Origin: Betaproteobacteria bacterium
GTDB lineage: Bacteria; Pseudomonadota; Gammaproteobacteria; Burkholderiales; Casimicrobiaceae
NCBI GenBank assembly: GCA_016716425.1
Contig: JADJWJ010000014.1
Location: 1-64,000, forward strand
Length of the DNA stretch: 64,000 nucleotides
Direction of reading: 5' to 3'
This document shows, piece after piece, positions 46,385-55,099 of this stretch (the first letter of the stretch is position 1; every line of letters starts with the position of its first letter). A program made the position numbers and the translations under genes. Below the pieces are notes generated by a model. It made no database searches. It saw only the letters and a program-made list of their open reading frames with translations, and had not been told where the DNA came from.

Positions 46385-46789
46385 TCAGGCCGGACCCGCT
46401 CCCCGCGCGAGCACCGGCCAGAAGCGGGCCGCCTCGACCGCCAGCACGACGAACCAGGCGAAGATCGCGAGTCCCGCCGCCGCCGCCGCGATGTCCTTGA
46501 TCACCTTGATCCGCTCGTCGTGCCGCGTCTCGACGAAGTCGCACAGCGCCTCGATCGCCGTGTTGGCGAGTTCGGCGATCAGCACGAGCACGGTGACGAG
46601 CAGGATGAGCAGGGCGTCGACCCACGCGCGCAGCGCGAACGCGGCCGCGAGCACGCCCGCCGACAGCACCAGCTTGTACGCGACCGCGGCATCGTAGAAC
46701 ACCGCGTAGCGCAGGCCGGAGAAGACCGTGGCCACCTTGCGCAACGGGTGCCAGCCCGGCGTGCCGGTGCCGAGGAACTTGTTGCGCAC
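46385..46789 (-). CDS. dgkA: Diacylglycerol kinase
   Basis: 134 residues from GTG 46789. A small three-helix integral membrane kinase that recycles diacylglycerol to phosphatidic acid with ATP. The signature ELANTAIEALCDFVETRHDE followed by RIKVIKDIAAAAAGLAI carries the catalytic Glu and the family pattern. Three transmembrane helices are visible. It starts one base after the terC-like stop and is thus in an operon with it. Confidence 0.94.
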   Translation of the reverse strand: MRNKFLGTGTPGWHPLRKVATVFSGLRYAVFYDAAVAYKLVLSAGVLAAAFALRAWVDALLILLVTVLVLIAELANTAIEALCDFVETRHDERIKVIKDIAAAAAGLAIFAWFVVLAVEAARFWPVLARGAGPA

Positions 46790-46790
46790 G

Positions 46791-47780
46791 TCAGTTCCGC
46801 TCCGCAGTCTCCGGCCGGCCGGGCGGCGCGGCCGTCCGGCGCAGCGACAGCCAGACCGACACGCCGATGATCGCGGCGACGATGGCGAGCGACAGGCCGA
46901 CCGGGATCTTGACGAGGTCGATGGCCATCATCTTGGCGCCGATGAACACGAGCACGACTGCGAGCCCGTACTTGAGGAGCGCGAAGCGGCCGGCGACGTC
47001 GGCCAGCAGGAAGTACATCGCGCGCAGGCCGAGGATCGCGAACACGTTCGACGTGAGGACGATGAACGGGTCGGTCGTGATCGCGAAGATCGCCGGGATC
47101 GAGTCGACGGCGAAGATGAGGTCGGTGATCTCGACCAGCACCAGCACGAGGAACAGCGGCGTCGCGTAGCGTACGATCCGGCCGCCCTCCTCGCGGCTCA
47201 CGAAGAAGCGCTCGCCGTGCAGCTCGCGCGTGATCGGGAAGCGGCGGCGCAGCCAGCGCACGACCCGGTTGTTCTCGAGGTCCGGCGTCTCCCCGGCGGC
47301 CCACCACATCTTGACGCCGGTGAACAGGAGGAACGCGCCGAACACGTACAGCATCCAGTGGAACTGGGCGATGAGCCAGGCGCCGGCGAAGATCATCACC
47401 GTGCGCATCACGATGGCGCCGACGACGCCGTAGACGAGCACGCGCTTCTGCAGCTCGGGCGGAATCGCGAAGAACGAGAACAGCATCAGCCAGACGAAGA
47501 CGTTGTCGATCGCCAGCGACTTCTCGATCAGGTAGCCGGTCACGAACTCGAGTGTGGTTTCGTTCGCCGCAGCGCGCCCGGCCGTCCCGTCGACGTACCA
47601 CCACAGCGCGCCGGCGAAGGCGAACGCCACGGCGACCCAGATCGCCGACCACGTGCCCGCCTCCCGCAGCGAAACCCGGTGCTCCTTGCCGCCGCCGACC
47701 GCGTACAGGTCGATCGCCAGCATCGCCAGCACCAGCACGAAGAAGCCCGCCCACATCCACCAGACACCGATCGTTTCCAC
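46791..47780 (-). CDS. TerC family integral membrane protein
   Basis: 329 residues from GTG 47780, which has GGAACGGGAA upstream; longer in-frame starts lack a ribosome site. Eight or nine hydrophobic helices with TerC motifs: LEFVTGYLIEKSLAIDNVFVWLML, PLFLVLVLVEITDLIFAVDSIPAIFAITTDPFIV. The acidic residues inside these helices (EKSLAIDN, EITDLIFAVDS) are typical. Recent work ties the family to metal (Mn/Ca) export or metalation of exported enzymes. It is divergent from nhaR, suggesting NhaR may control it, and is followed by dgkA. Confidence 0.93.
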   Translation of the reverse strand: METIGVWWMWAGFFVLVLAMLAIDLYAVGGGKEHRVSLREAGTWSAIWVAVAFAFAGALWWYVDGTAGRAAANETTLEFVTGYLIEKSLAIDNVFVWLMLFSFFAIPPELQKRVLVYGVVGAIVMRTVMIFAGAWLIAQFHWMLYVFGAFLLFTGVKMWWAAGETPDLENNRVVRWLRRRFPITRELHGERFFVSREEGGRIVRYATPLFLVLVLVEITDLIFAVDSIPAIFAITTDPFIVLTSNVFAILGLRAMYFLLADVAGRFALLKYGLAVVLVFIGAKMMAIDLVKIPVGLSLAIVAAIIGVSVWLSLRRTAAPPGRPETAERN

Positions 47781-47837
47781 CCGATGTTCCCGTTCCGCCG
47801 CGCCGAGGCGCAGCCACGGAGCGCATGATGCGCTCGA

Positions 47838-47865
47838 TTCATTGCTCGCACAAATCGAATATAAT
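47838..47865 (+). promoter_or_regulatory. Promoter of the nhaR-like gene
   Basis: A perfect TATAAT (47860-47865) lies 34 bp before the ATG, with a weak TTCATT -35 16 bp upstream. The -10 is embedded in a short palindrome (CGAATATAATTCG, 47856-47868) which could be an operator shared with the divergent terC-like gene. Confidence 0.65.
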
Positions 47866-47898
47866 TCGTGATTATTCGGTTTTTTCGATGTATTACCC

Positions 47899-48846
47899 AT
47901 GCCCGCCGCGCTCAACTTCAAGCACCTGCGCTACTTCTGGGCCGTCGCCCGGACCGGCAGTCTCGCGCGCGCCGCGGCGGAACTGCACGTGACGCCGCAA
48001 TCGATCAGCGGCCAGCTCGCCGAGCTCGAGGACGCGCTCGGCGTCGAACTCACGCGCCGCGCCGGCCGCGGCGTCGAGCTCACCGACACAGGACGCCGGA
48101 TCGCCGGATACGCCGACGACATTTTCGCGCTGGGCGACGCGTTGGTCGCCGCCGCCCGCGACGAGGCGGCGCGCAGGTCCGTGCCGCTGCGCGTCGGCAT
48201 TGCCGATGTCGTGCCCAAGGCGATTGCCTATCGCGTGGTCGAACCGGCCCTCGCGCTCGCGGAGCCGGTGCGGCTCGTCTGCCGCGAGGGGTCGCTCGCG
48301 GCGCTGCTCTCGCAGCTCGCGCTGCACCGGCTCGACGTGGTGATCGCCGACCGCCCGCTGCCGGCCGACGTCAACGTCCGCGGCTACAACCACCTGATCG
48401 GCGCCTCCGACCTGACGGTGTTCGCAGCGCCCGCGCTGGCGATGTCGCTACCCGGCGCGTTTCCCGCATGCCTCGACGGCGCCCCGTTCCTGCTGCCCGG
48501 CGAGGGCTCGGCAGTGCGCCCGCAGCTCACCGCGTGGCTCGAAGCGGCGGGCGTCCAACCACGCTTCGTCGGCGAGTTCGACGACGGCGCGCTGATGAAG
48601 GCGTTCGGCCAGGGCGGCTCCGGCGTGTTCGCCGCGCCGACTGCCACCGCCGGCGACATCGTCACGCAGTACGGTGTGCGCGCGCTCGGGCGCATCGGCG
48701 CCGTCGTCGAGCGGTTCTACGCGATCACGACCGAGCGCCGGATGCGCGACCCGGCCACGCGAGCCGTGTTCGAGGCGGCCCAGCGCCGGGTGTTCGGCGC
48801 GCCCCCGCTCAGACCACCAGCCGATAGCCGACCGCCGTCTCGGTGA
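47899..48846 (+). CDS. nhaR: LysR-type regulator, NhaR-like
   Basis: 315 residues. The helix-turn-helix is HLRYFWAVARTGSLARAAAELHVTPQSISGQLAELEDAL, with the LNFKHLRYFWAVA opening characteristic of NhaR rather than general LysR proteins. NhaR activates Na+/H+ antiporter genes in response to sodium. No antiporter gene is in the window. The divergent terC-like gene is the most likely target by position. The 3' end overlaps the end of kdpE on the other strand by 38 bp. Confidence 0.88.
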   Translation: MPAALNFKHLRYFWAVARTGSLARAAAELHVTPQSISGQLAELEDALGVELTRRAGRGVELTDTGRRIAGYADDIFALGDALVAAARDEAARRSVPLRVGIADVVPKAIAYRVVEPALALAEPVRLVCREGSLAALLSQLALHRLDVVIADRPLPADVNVRGYNHLIGASDLTVFAAPALAMSLPGAFPACLDGAPFLLPGEGSAVRPQLTAWLEAAGVQPRFVGEFDDGALMKAFGQGGSGVFAAPTATAGDIVTQYGVRALGRIGAVVERFYAITTERRMRDPATRAVFEAAQRRVFGAPPLRPPADSRPPSR

Positions 48847-49555
48847 CCAGGTGGCGCGGCTGCGCCGGGTCGTCCTCGAGCTTCTGCCGCAGGTGCCCCA
48901 TGTGCACGCGCACGTAGTGGTCGTGCTCGACGTACGCCGGGCCCCACACCTCGCGCAGGATCTGCCGGTGCGTGAGCACGCGCCCGGCGTTGCGGACGAG
49001 GAGCGCGAGCAGCCGGAACTCGATCGGCGTCAGGCGCAGCGACGCGCCACCCTTGCGCACGGTCCGCGCCGTCACGTCGATCTCGACGTCGCCGAAGCGC
49101 AACGGCGTGGCATCGGCGCTCGCCGCGCCGCCGCTGCGCCGCCGCGTCGCGCGCAGCCGTGCCAGCAGCTCGCCGACGCCGAACGGCTTCGTCAGGTAGT
49201 CGTCGGCGCCGGCGTCGAGCGCCTCGATCTTGTCGGTCTCCTCGATCCGCGCCGACAGCACGATCACCGGCACCGCCGACCACGTGCGGAAGTCGCGGAT
49301 GAAGTCGAGGCCGTTGCCGTCGGGCAGGCCGAGGTCGAGGATCACGACGTCGGGCTTGCGCGTGCCGGCGTCGACGAGTCCCTGCTTCAGCGTTTCCGCC
49401 TCGTGCACGTGCCAGCCTTCGGCCTCGAGCGCGGTGCGCACGAAACGACGGATCTGGCGCTCGTCCTCGACGAGCAGCGCGACGGGCGCCGGATCCCCGC
49501 TGCGGCGATCGCGCGGGGCGTCCGGGGTCGACTCGAAACCGCTGGCGGTGCTCAC
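48809..49555 (-). CDS. kdpE: Response regulator KdpE
   Basis: 248 residues from GTG 49555. The receiver (VALLVEDERQIRRFVRTALE, phospho-Asp in DVVILDLGLPDGNGLDF) is followed by an OmpR-type winged helix (LTPIEFRLLALLVRNAGRVLTHRQILREVWG...TETAVGYRLVV). KdpE activates kdpFABC under potassium limitation when phosphorylated by KdpD. It lies directly after kdpD and the whole kdp cluster reads in one direction. The N-terminal 22 residues are an unstructured extension. Confidence 0.96.
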   Translation of the reverse strand: MSTASGFESTPDAPRDRRSGDPAPVALLVEDERQIRRFVRTALEAEGWHVHEAETLKQGLVDAGTRKPDVVILDLGLPDGNGLDFIRDFRTWSAVPVIVLSARIEETDKIEALDAGADDYLTKPFGVGELLARLRATRRRSGGAASADATPLRFGDVEIDVTARTVRKGGASLRLTPIEFRLLALLVRNAGRVLTHRQILREVWGPAYVEHDHYVRVHMGHLRQKLEDDPAQPRHLVTETAVGYRLVV

Positions 49556-49606
49556 GCGCGTCCGGTGGCGTTACGGGGATCCATGTGCCCGCGATGATAG
49601 CCTGCG

Positions 49607-52306
49607 TCACCGCGCGTCCGCGAGATCCTCCGGCGTGTCGGGCGGTGTCCCCAGCGGCAGCGTGAACTCGAAGCACGCGCCGCCGGCGGGCTCGTTGCGG
49701 GCGCGGATGGTGCCGCCATGCGCCTGCACGATCGCGCGCGCAATCGCGAGGCCGAGGCCCACCCCCGGCGTCGCCGACTCGCGGGCGCCCCGCGTGAACT
49801 TCTCGAAGATCGTCTCCTCCTGGCCCTTCGGGATGCCCGGACCGTCATCGCTGACGCCGACCAGCAGCTCGCCGGCGGAGACCCTCGCGGCGATCGCGAC
49901 CCGCGTGCCCGGCGGCGTGTACTTGGCGGCGTTCTCGAGCAGGTTGAACAGGACCCGCTCGATCAGCGTCGCGTCGAACTCGACCAGCGGCAGGTCCGCC
50001 GGGACGCGCACGTCGACGCGATGGGCTGCGAGCGCAGGCCGCGCGGCCTTGAGCGCGCTGCCGACGACTTCCTGGAACGGCTGCCAGCGGCGGCGCAGCT
50101 TGACCTGCCCGCTCTCGATGCGCGCCATCTCGAGCAGGTTGCCGACCAGCGCGCTCATCCGCCGCGCCTCGTCGGCGATCGCCTGCGCCGTCTCGAGCTG
50201 CTCGCCGGAGAGCCTGGGCCGCGTGAGCGCCAGCGACTCGGCGAGCCCCACGAGCGCGGCGAGCGGCGTGCGCAGGTCGTGCGACAGCGCCGACAGCAGC
50301 GAGTTGCGCAGCCGCTCGGATTCCATGTGCAGCAGCGCCTGCTGCGCGATCTCGACGTAGTGGACACGCTCGAGCGCGATCGCGGTCAGCGCCGCGAACG
50401 TGTCGAGGTGACGCCGCTGCTCGGGCACCAGCAGCTGCCGTGGGTTGGCCGGCCGGAACACGAGCACGCCGCGCGTGCGCATCGGCGCGCGCAGCGGCAG
50501 GTAGAGGCTCTCGTTGCCGGCGAGCGTGTCGGTGCCCGCCCCCGCCGGCTGCGCCTTGTCGTACGCCCACTGCGCGGCGCCGACGTCGACGGTCGGGCCA
50601 GGGCCTCCGGCCGGTGGCTCCCGGATGCGGTCCTGCGCATCGGGGACGACGACGGCGACGCGCGCGCGGAAGGTGCCGGCGATCGTCCGCGTCGCGGCCG
50701 CGACGACGTCGTCGGTCAGGAGCAGGCTCGACAGGTCGCGGGCAAACTCGTAGAGCACGCGTGCGCGCTCCTCTCGATACGATGCGACGCGCGCCTGGTA
50801 GCGCAGGCCGGCCGTCATCTGGCCGATGATCAGCGCGACGATCAGCATGATCGCGAACGTCAGCAGGTACTGGACGTCGGCGACGGCCAGCGTGAAGCGC
50901 GGCGGGACGAAGAAGAAGTCGAACGACGCGACGCTGATGAACGCCGCCAGCACCGCAGGCCCCCGGCCCCACCACATCGCGACCAGCACGACGGCGAGCA
51001 GAAACAGCATCACGATGTTGGCGAGCTCGAAGATGCCGGACAGCGGCGTCGCGACCAGCGTCACCGCGGCGCAGGCGAGCACCGCCCACAGATAGCGCAG
51101 CCGCCTGGCGCCGCGCCGCTCGTCGGCGTCCTCGTCGACCTCGGTCGCCGGCGTCGGCGGCGCGTGTGCACCGGCACGGCCGACCTCGATCAGGTCGACA
51201 TCGGGCGCGAGCGCTCCGATCCGGTGCGCGGTCCCGCGCGCCCACGGCCAGCGCATCGGCGTGCGCACGCGGTCGACGACGACCTTCGAGCAGTTGTGCG
51301 TACGCGCATAGTCGACGACAGTGGCGGCGGTGTCGCCGCCGGCCAGGATCGCGGTCTTCGCGCCGAACTCCTGCGCGAGCTTGACCGTGCGCAGGATCCG
51401 CTCGCGCTCGCGCGCCGGCAGCCGCTGCAGCGCCGGCGTCTCGACGTAGACGGCCGTCCATTCGACGCCGAGCTGCGCCGCCAGCCGGGCGGCGTTGCGC
51501 ACGACGTCTTCGCCGCCTTCGCGCGGTCCGATGCAGCACAGCAGCGACTCCTCGGTCTTCCAGACGCGCTCGATCGCCTGGTCGGCCCGGTACGCCTGCA
51601 CGTCGTCCTCGACGCGGTCGGCGGTGCGGCGCAGCGCCAGCTCGCGCAGCGCCATCAGGTTGCCCTTGCGGAAGAAATTGGCCTTCGCGCGCTCGACGTG
51701 TTCGGGAACGTAGACCTTGCCCGCCGCCAGCCGCGCGAGCAGGTCGTCGGCCGAGAGGTCGACCAGCACGACCTCGTCGGCCTGGTCGAAGAAGTAGTCC
51801 GGCACCGTTTCCCGCACCGTGATGCCGGTGATGCCGCCGACGACGTCGTTCAGGCTTTCGATGTGCTGGACGTTGAGCGACGTGAACACGTCGATCCCGG
51901 CCGCGAGCAGTTCGTCGATGTCCTGCCAGCGCTTCGGGTGCCGCGAGCCCGGTGCATTCGTGTGCGCGAGCTCGTCCACCAGGATCAAGGCGGGGCGCCG
52001 CGCCAGCGCCGCGTCGAGGTCGAATTCGGTCAGCGTCCGGCCCTCGTACGCGAGCTGCCGCCGCGGCAGCAGCGGCAGGTCGGCGAGCAGGGCCTCGGTC
52101 TCCTTGCGGCCGTGCGTCTCGACCAGCCCGACGACGACGTCGCGGCCTTCCTGCCGCAGCTGCCGCGCCGCACTCAGCATCGCGTACGTCTTCCCCACAC
52201 CAGCGGAAGCGCCGAAAAAGATTCGGAGGCGCCCGCGCGCCGCCGCGGCCTCCTGCGCCTTGACCTCGGCGAGCAGCGCGTCCGGATCCGGGCGGCCGTC
52301 CGTCAT
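49607..52306 (-). CDS. kdpD: Potassium sensor histidine kinase KdpD
   Basis: 899 residues, the usual KdpD length. In order: the N-terminal KdpD domain with Walker A (FFGASAGVGKTYAML) and VGLVETHGRKETEALL, a Usp-like domain (residues 245-370), four close transmembrane helices (about 405-500), a GAF domain, HisKA with SHDLRTPLAALVG, and HATPase (NLLENAAKYTPPGT, GVSDDGPGIP, GLGLAIARAIVQAHGG). It senses potassium shortage and ion/ATP status and phosphorylates KdpE. It is downstream of kdpC with a 94-bp gap. Confidence 0.97.
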   Translation of the reverse strand: MTDGRPDPDALLAEVKAQEAAAARGRLRIFFGASAGVGKTYAMLSAARQLRQEGRDVVVGLVETHGRKETEALLADLPLLPRRQLAYEGRTLTEFDLDAALARRPALILVDELAHTNAPGSRHPKRWQDIDELLAAGIDVFTSLNVQHIESLNDVVGGITGITVRETVPDYFFDQADEVVLVDLSADDLLARLAAGKVYVPEHVERAKANFFRKGNLMALRELALRRTADRVEDDVQAYRADQAIERVWKTEESLLCCIGPREGGEDVVRNAARLAAQLGVEWTAVYVETPALQRLPARERERILRTVKLAQEFGAKTAILAGGDTAATVVDYARTHNCSKVVVDRVRTPMRWPWARGTAHRIGALAPDVDLIEVGRAGAHAPPTPATEVDEDADERRGARRLRYLWAVLACAAVTLVATPLSGIFELANIVMLFLLAVVLVAMWWGRGPAVLAAFISVASFDFFFVPPRFTLAVADVQYLLTFAIMLIVALIIGQMTAGLRYQARVASYREERARVLYEFARDLSSLLLTDDVVAAATRTIAGTFRARVAVVVPDAQDRIREPPAGGPGPTVDVGAAQWAYDKAQPAGAGTDTLAGNESLYLPLRAPMRTRGVLVFRPANPRQLLVPEQRRHLDTFAALTAIALERVHYVEIAQQALLHMESERLRNSLLSALSHDLRTPLAALVGLAESLALTRPRLSGEQLETAQAIADEARRMSALVGNLLEMARIESGQVKLRRRWQPFQEVVGSALKAARPALAAHRVDVRVPADLPLVEFDATLIERVLFNLLENAAKYTPPGTRVAIAARVSAGELLVGVSDDGPGIPKGQEETIFEKFTRGARESATPGVGLGLAIARAIVQAHGGTIRARNEPAGGACFEFTLPLGTPPDTPEDLADAR

Positions 52307-52400
52307 CGGCGATTGGCCGCGGGCGGGCGGCGGGCGGGCGGCATCGGACGCATTGCGGTGAGCCTACCCGTTGCGGCCACGGACCGCCACCGGCACGCCG

Positions 52401-52976
52401 CTAGCGTCCGCCGCCGTCGAGCGCGAGATTCAGCGTGACGACGTTGACGCGCGGCTCGCCCAGGATTCCGAGCGCGCGGCCCTCGATGTGTCGGGCGACG
52501 CACGCCCGCACCGCGTCAACCTGCATCCCGCGCGCCTTTGCGACGCGCGCGGCCTGGTACTCGGCCGCGGCCACACTGATGTGCGGGTCGAGGCCGCTCG
52601 CCGACGCGGTGACGAGGTCGGCCGGCACCGGCGCCGTGTTGCCGGGATCGGCGTCGCGCAGCGCCCTCACGCGATCGCGCACGGCGTCCGCCAGCGCCGG
52701 ATTGCGCGGCCCCTGGTTGGAGCCGCTCGACGCGGCGGCGTTGTACGGAAAAGGCGACGTCGCCGACGGCCGGCTCCAGAAGTACTTCGGGTCGTCGAAC
52801 GGCTGGCCGAGCAGCGCGGAGGCGCGCGGCTTGCCGTCGACGACGACGAGGCTGCCGTTGGCCGCGCCCGGGAAGGCAAGTTGCGCGATCCCCCAGGTCA
52901 GCAGCGGGTAGGCGCCACCGGTCAGCACGGTCAGCACCGCCAGCATCCGCAGCGACGGCAGGAATGCGTGCAACAT
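52401..52976 (-). CDS. kdpC: K+-transporting ATPase subunit C
   Basis: 191 residues with one N-terminal transmembrane helix (LRMLAVLTVLTGGAYPLLTWGIAQL). Family motifs: FWSRPSATSPFPYNAAASSGSNQGP, PADLVTASASGLDPHISVAAAEYQ. KdpC stabilises the KdpA-KdpB contact and raises ATP affinity. It starts 18 bp after the kdpB stop. Confidence 0.97.
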   Translation of the reverse strand: MLHAFLPSLRMLAVLTVLTGGAYPLLTWGIAQLAFPGAANGSLVVVDGKPRASALLGQPFDDPKYFWSRPSATSPFPYNAAASSGSNQGPRNPALADAVRDRVRALRDADPGNTAPVPADLVTASASGLDPHISVAAAEYQAARVAKARGMQVDAVRACVARHIEGRALGILGEPRVNVVTLNLALDGGGR

Positions 52977-52994
52977 CGTGCGTCTCCTCGGGTG

Positions 52995-55071
52995 TCAGGC
53001 CAGGCGCAGCGCGACCAGCACGAGGTCGATGGCCTTGATGCCGACGAACGGCAGCAGCACGCCGCCGACGCCATACACCAGCATGTTCGTGCGTAGCGCC
53101 TGCGCCGCGCCGACCGGCCGGTAGCGGACGCCGGCGAGCGCCAGCGGTATCAGCGCCGGAATGATCAGCGCGTTGAAGATCACCGCCGACATGATCGCGC
53201 TCGCCGGCGTGGCGAGCCCCATCACGTTGAGCGTGCCGAGCACCGGGTACGTGCTCGCGAACGCGGCCGGGATGATCGCGAAGTACTTCGCGACGTCGTT
53301 GGCGATCGAGAACGTCGTCAGCGCGCCGCGCGTCATCAGCAGCTGCTTGCCGATCTCGACGATCTCGATCAGCTTGGTCGGGTTGGAGTCGAGGTCGACC
53401 ATGTTGCCGGCTTCCTTGGCCGCCTGCGTGCCGGTGTTCATCGCGACGGCGACGTCGGCCTGCGCCAGCGCGGGCGCGTCGTTGGTGCCGTCGCCGGTCA
53501 TCGCGACGAGCTTGCCCTCGGCCTGGACGTCGCGGATCAGCTTGAGCTTCGCCTCCGGCGTGGCCTCGGCCAGGAAGTCGTCCACACCTGCCTCGGCCGC
53601 GATCGACGCCGCCGTCAGCGGGTTGTCGCCGGTGATCATCACCGTGCGGATGCCCATCCGGCGCAGCTCGGCGAAGCGCTCCTTGATGCCGCCCTTGACG
53701 ATGTCCTTCAGCTCGACGACGCCGAGCACGCGCGTGCCCTCGGCGACGACCAGCGGCGTCGCGCCGCGGCGCGACGTCCTCGACGCGCGCGACGATCTCG
53801 TGGTCGACGTGTCCGCCGTCCGCCGCGATCCAGCCGCGCACGGCATCGAGCGCGCCCTTGCGCAGCTCGCGCCCGCGGTACGTGACGCCGCTCATCCTGG
53901 TCTGCGCCGAGAACGGGATGATCGTGAACTGCCCCGGCTCGAGTGGCGGCGGCGCGATGCCGAACGCGCGCCAGCGTGACGATGCTGCGCCCTCCGGGGT
54001 CTCGTCGGCGAGCGACGAGAGCAGCGTCGCCTCGGCCAGCTGCTGCGGCGTGACGCCGGTCGCCGCGTGCAGCGCGGACGCCTGGCGGTTGCCGAGCGTG
54101 ATCGTCCCGGTCTTGTCCAGCAGCAGCACGTCGACGTCGCCCGCGGCCTCGACGGCGCGACCGGACTTCGCGATCACGTTCGCCCGCAGCATCCGGCCCA
54201 TGCCGGCGACGCCGATCGCCGAGAGGAGGCCGCCGATCGTCGTCGGGATCAGGCAGACGAGCAGCGCGACCAGCACGGTGATCGACACCGGCGTGCCCGC
54301 CCCGGCGGTCGCGACGCTGTAGATCGAGTACGGAAGAAGCGTCACCGTCGCGAGCAGGAACACGATGGTCAGCGCGGCGAGCAGGATGGTGAGCGCGATC
54401 TCGTTCGGCGTCTTCTGACGTTTGGCGCCCTCGACCAGCGCGATCATGCGGTCGACGAAGGTCTCGCCCGGGTTCACGGTGATCCGGACGATGATCCGGT
54501 CCGGACAGCACCTGCGTCCCGCCGGTCACCGAGAGCGGTCGCCGCCGGACTCGCGAATCACCGGCGCGGACTCGCCGGTGATCGCGCTCTCGTTGACCGA
54601 GGCAACCCCCTCGATGACCTCGCCGTCGCCGGGGACGAGGTCGCCCTGCTCGACCAGCACGAGGTCGCCGCGGCGCAGCGCCGACGACGGCGCGGCCGTG
54701 GGGGCCGCATCGAATCCGGCGTGCGCCAGCTTCTTCGCCACCGTGTCGCGGCGCGCGCTCTTCAGCGTCGCCGCCTGCGCCTTGCTGCGCCCTTCGGCCA
54801 TCGCCTCGGCGAAGTTCGCGAACAGCAGCGTCGCCCACAGCCACAGCGCGATCGCGAGGATGAAGCCGGCCGGGGCCTCGCCTGTGCCGAACAGCGCCTG
54901 CAGCCACAGGATCGTGGTCAGGATGCTGCCGCCGTACACGACGAACATCACCGGGTTGCGCCACTGGTAGCGCGGCGTCAGCCGGCGCACGCTGTCGACG
55001 AGCGCGTGCCGCAGGAGTTCGCGGTCGAGGAACCAGGAGAGCGTGCCCTGCTTGGCAACGATCGATGTCAT
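52995..55071 (-). pseudogene. kdpB: K+-transporting ATPase subunit B, interrupted by three small indels
   Basis: KdpB is the P-type ATPase engine of the Kdp pump. Reading across three frameshifts gives about 692 residues, normal for the family. Visible motifs: SVNESAITGESAPVIRESGG, the phosphorylated Asp in LLLDKTGTITLGN, MITGDNPLTAASI and MTGDGTNDAPAL. The breaks are a missing base near 54533, an extra base near 54503 (the intervening frame reads SVTGGTQVLS, as it should) and two missing bases near 53770 in a GC run. All other kdp genes are intact. This suggests either sequencing/assembly errors in GC-rich DNA or a recently dead gene; the first is more likely. Confidence 0.93.
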
Positions 55072-55099
55072 GGCGATGCTTTCGCTGCGATGGCGCGTG

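Noticed and set aside
53765..54535. Programmed frameshifting in kdpB
   Set aside because: Three separate shifts of differing size, no slippery sequence, and no precedent in kdpB.
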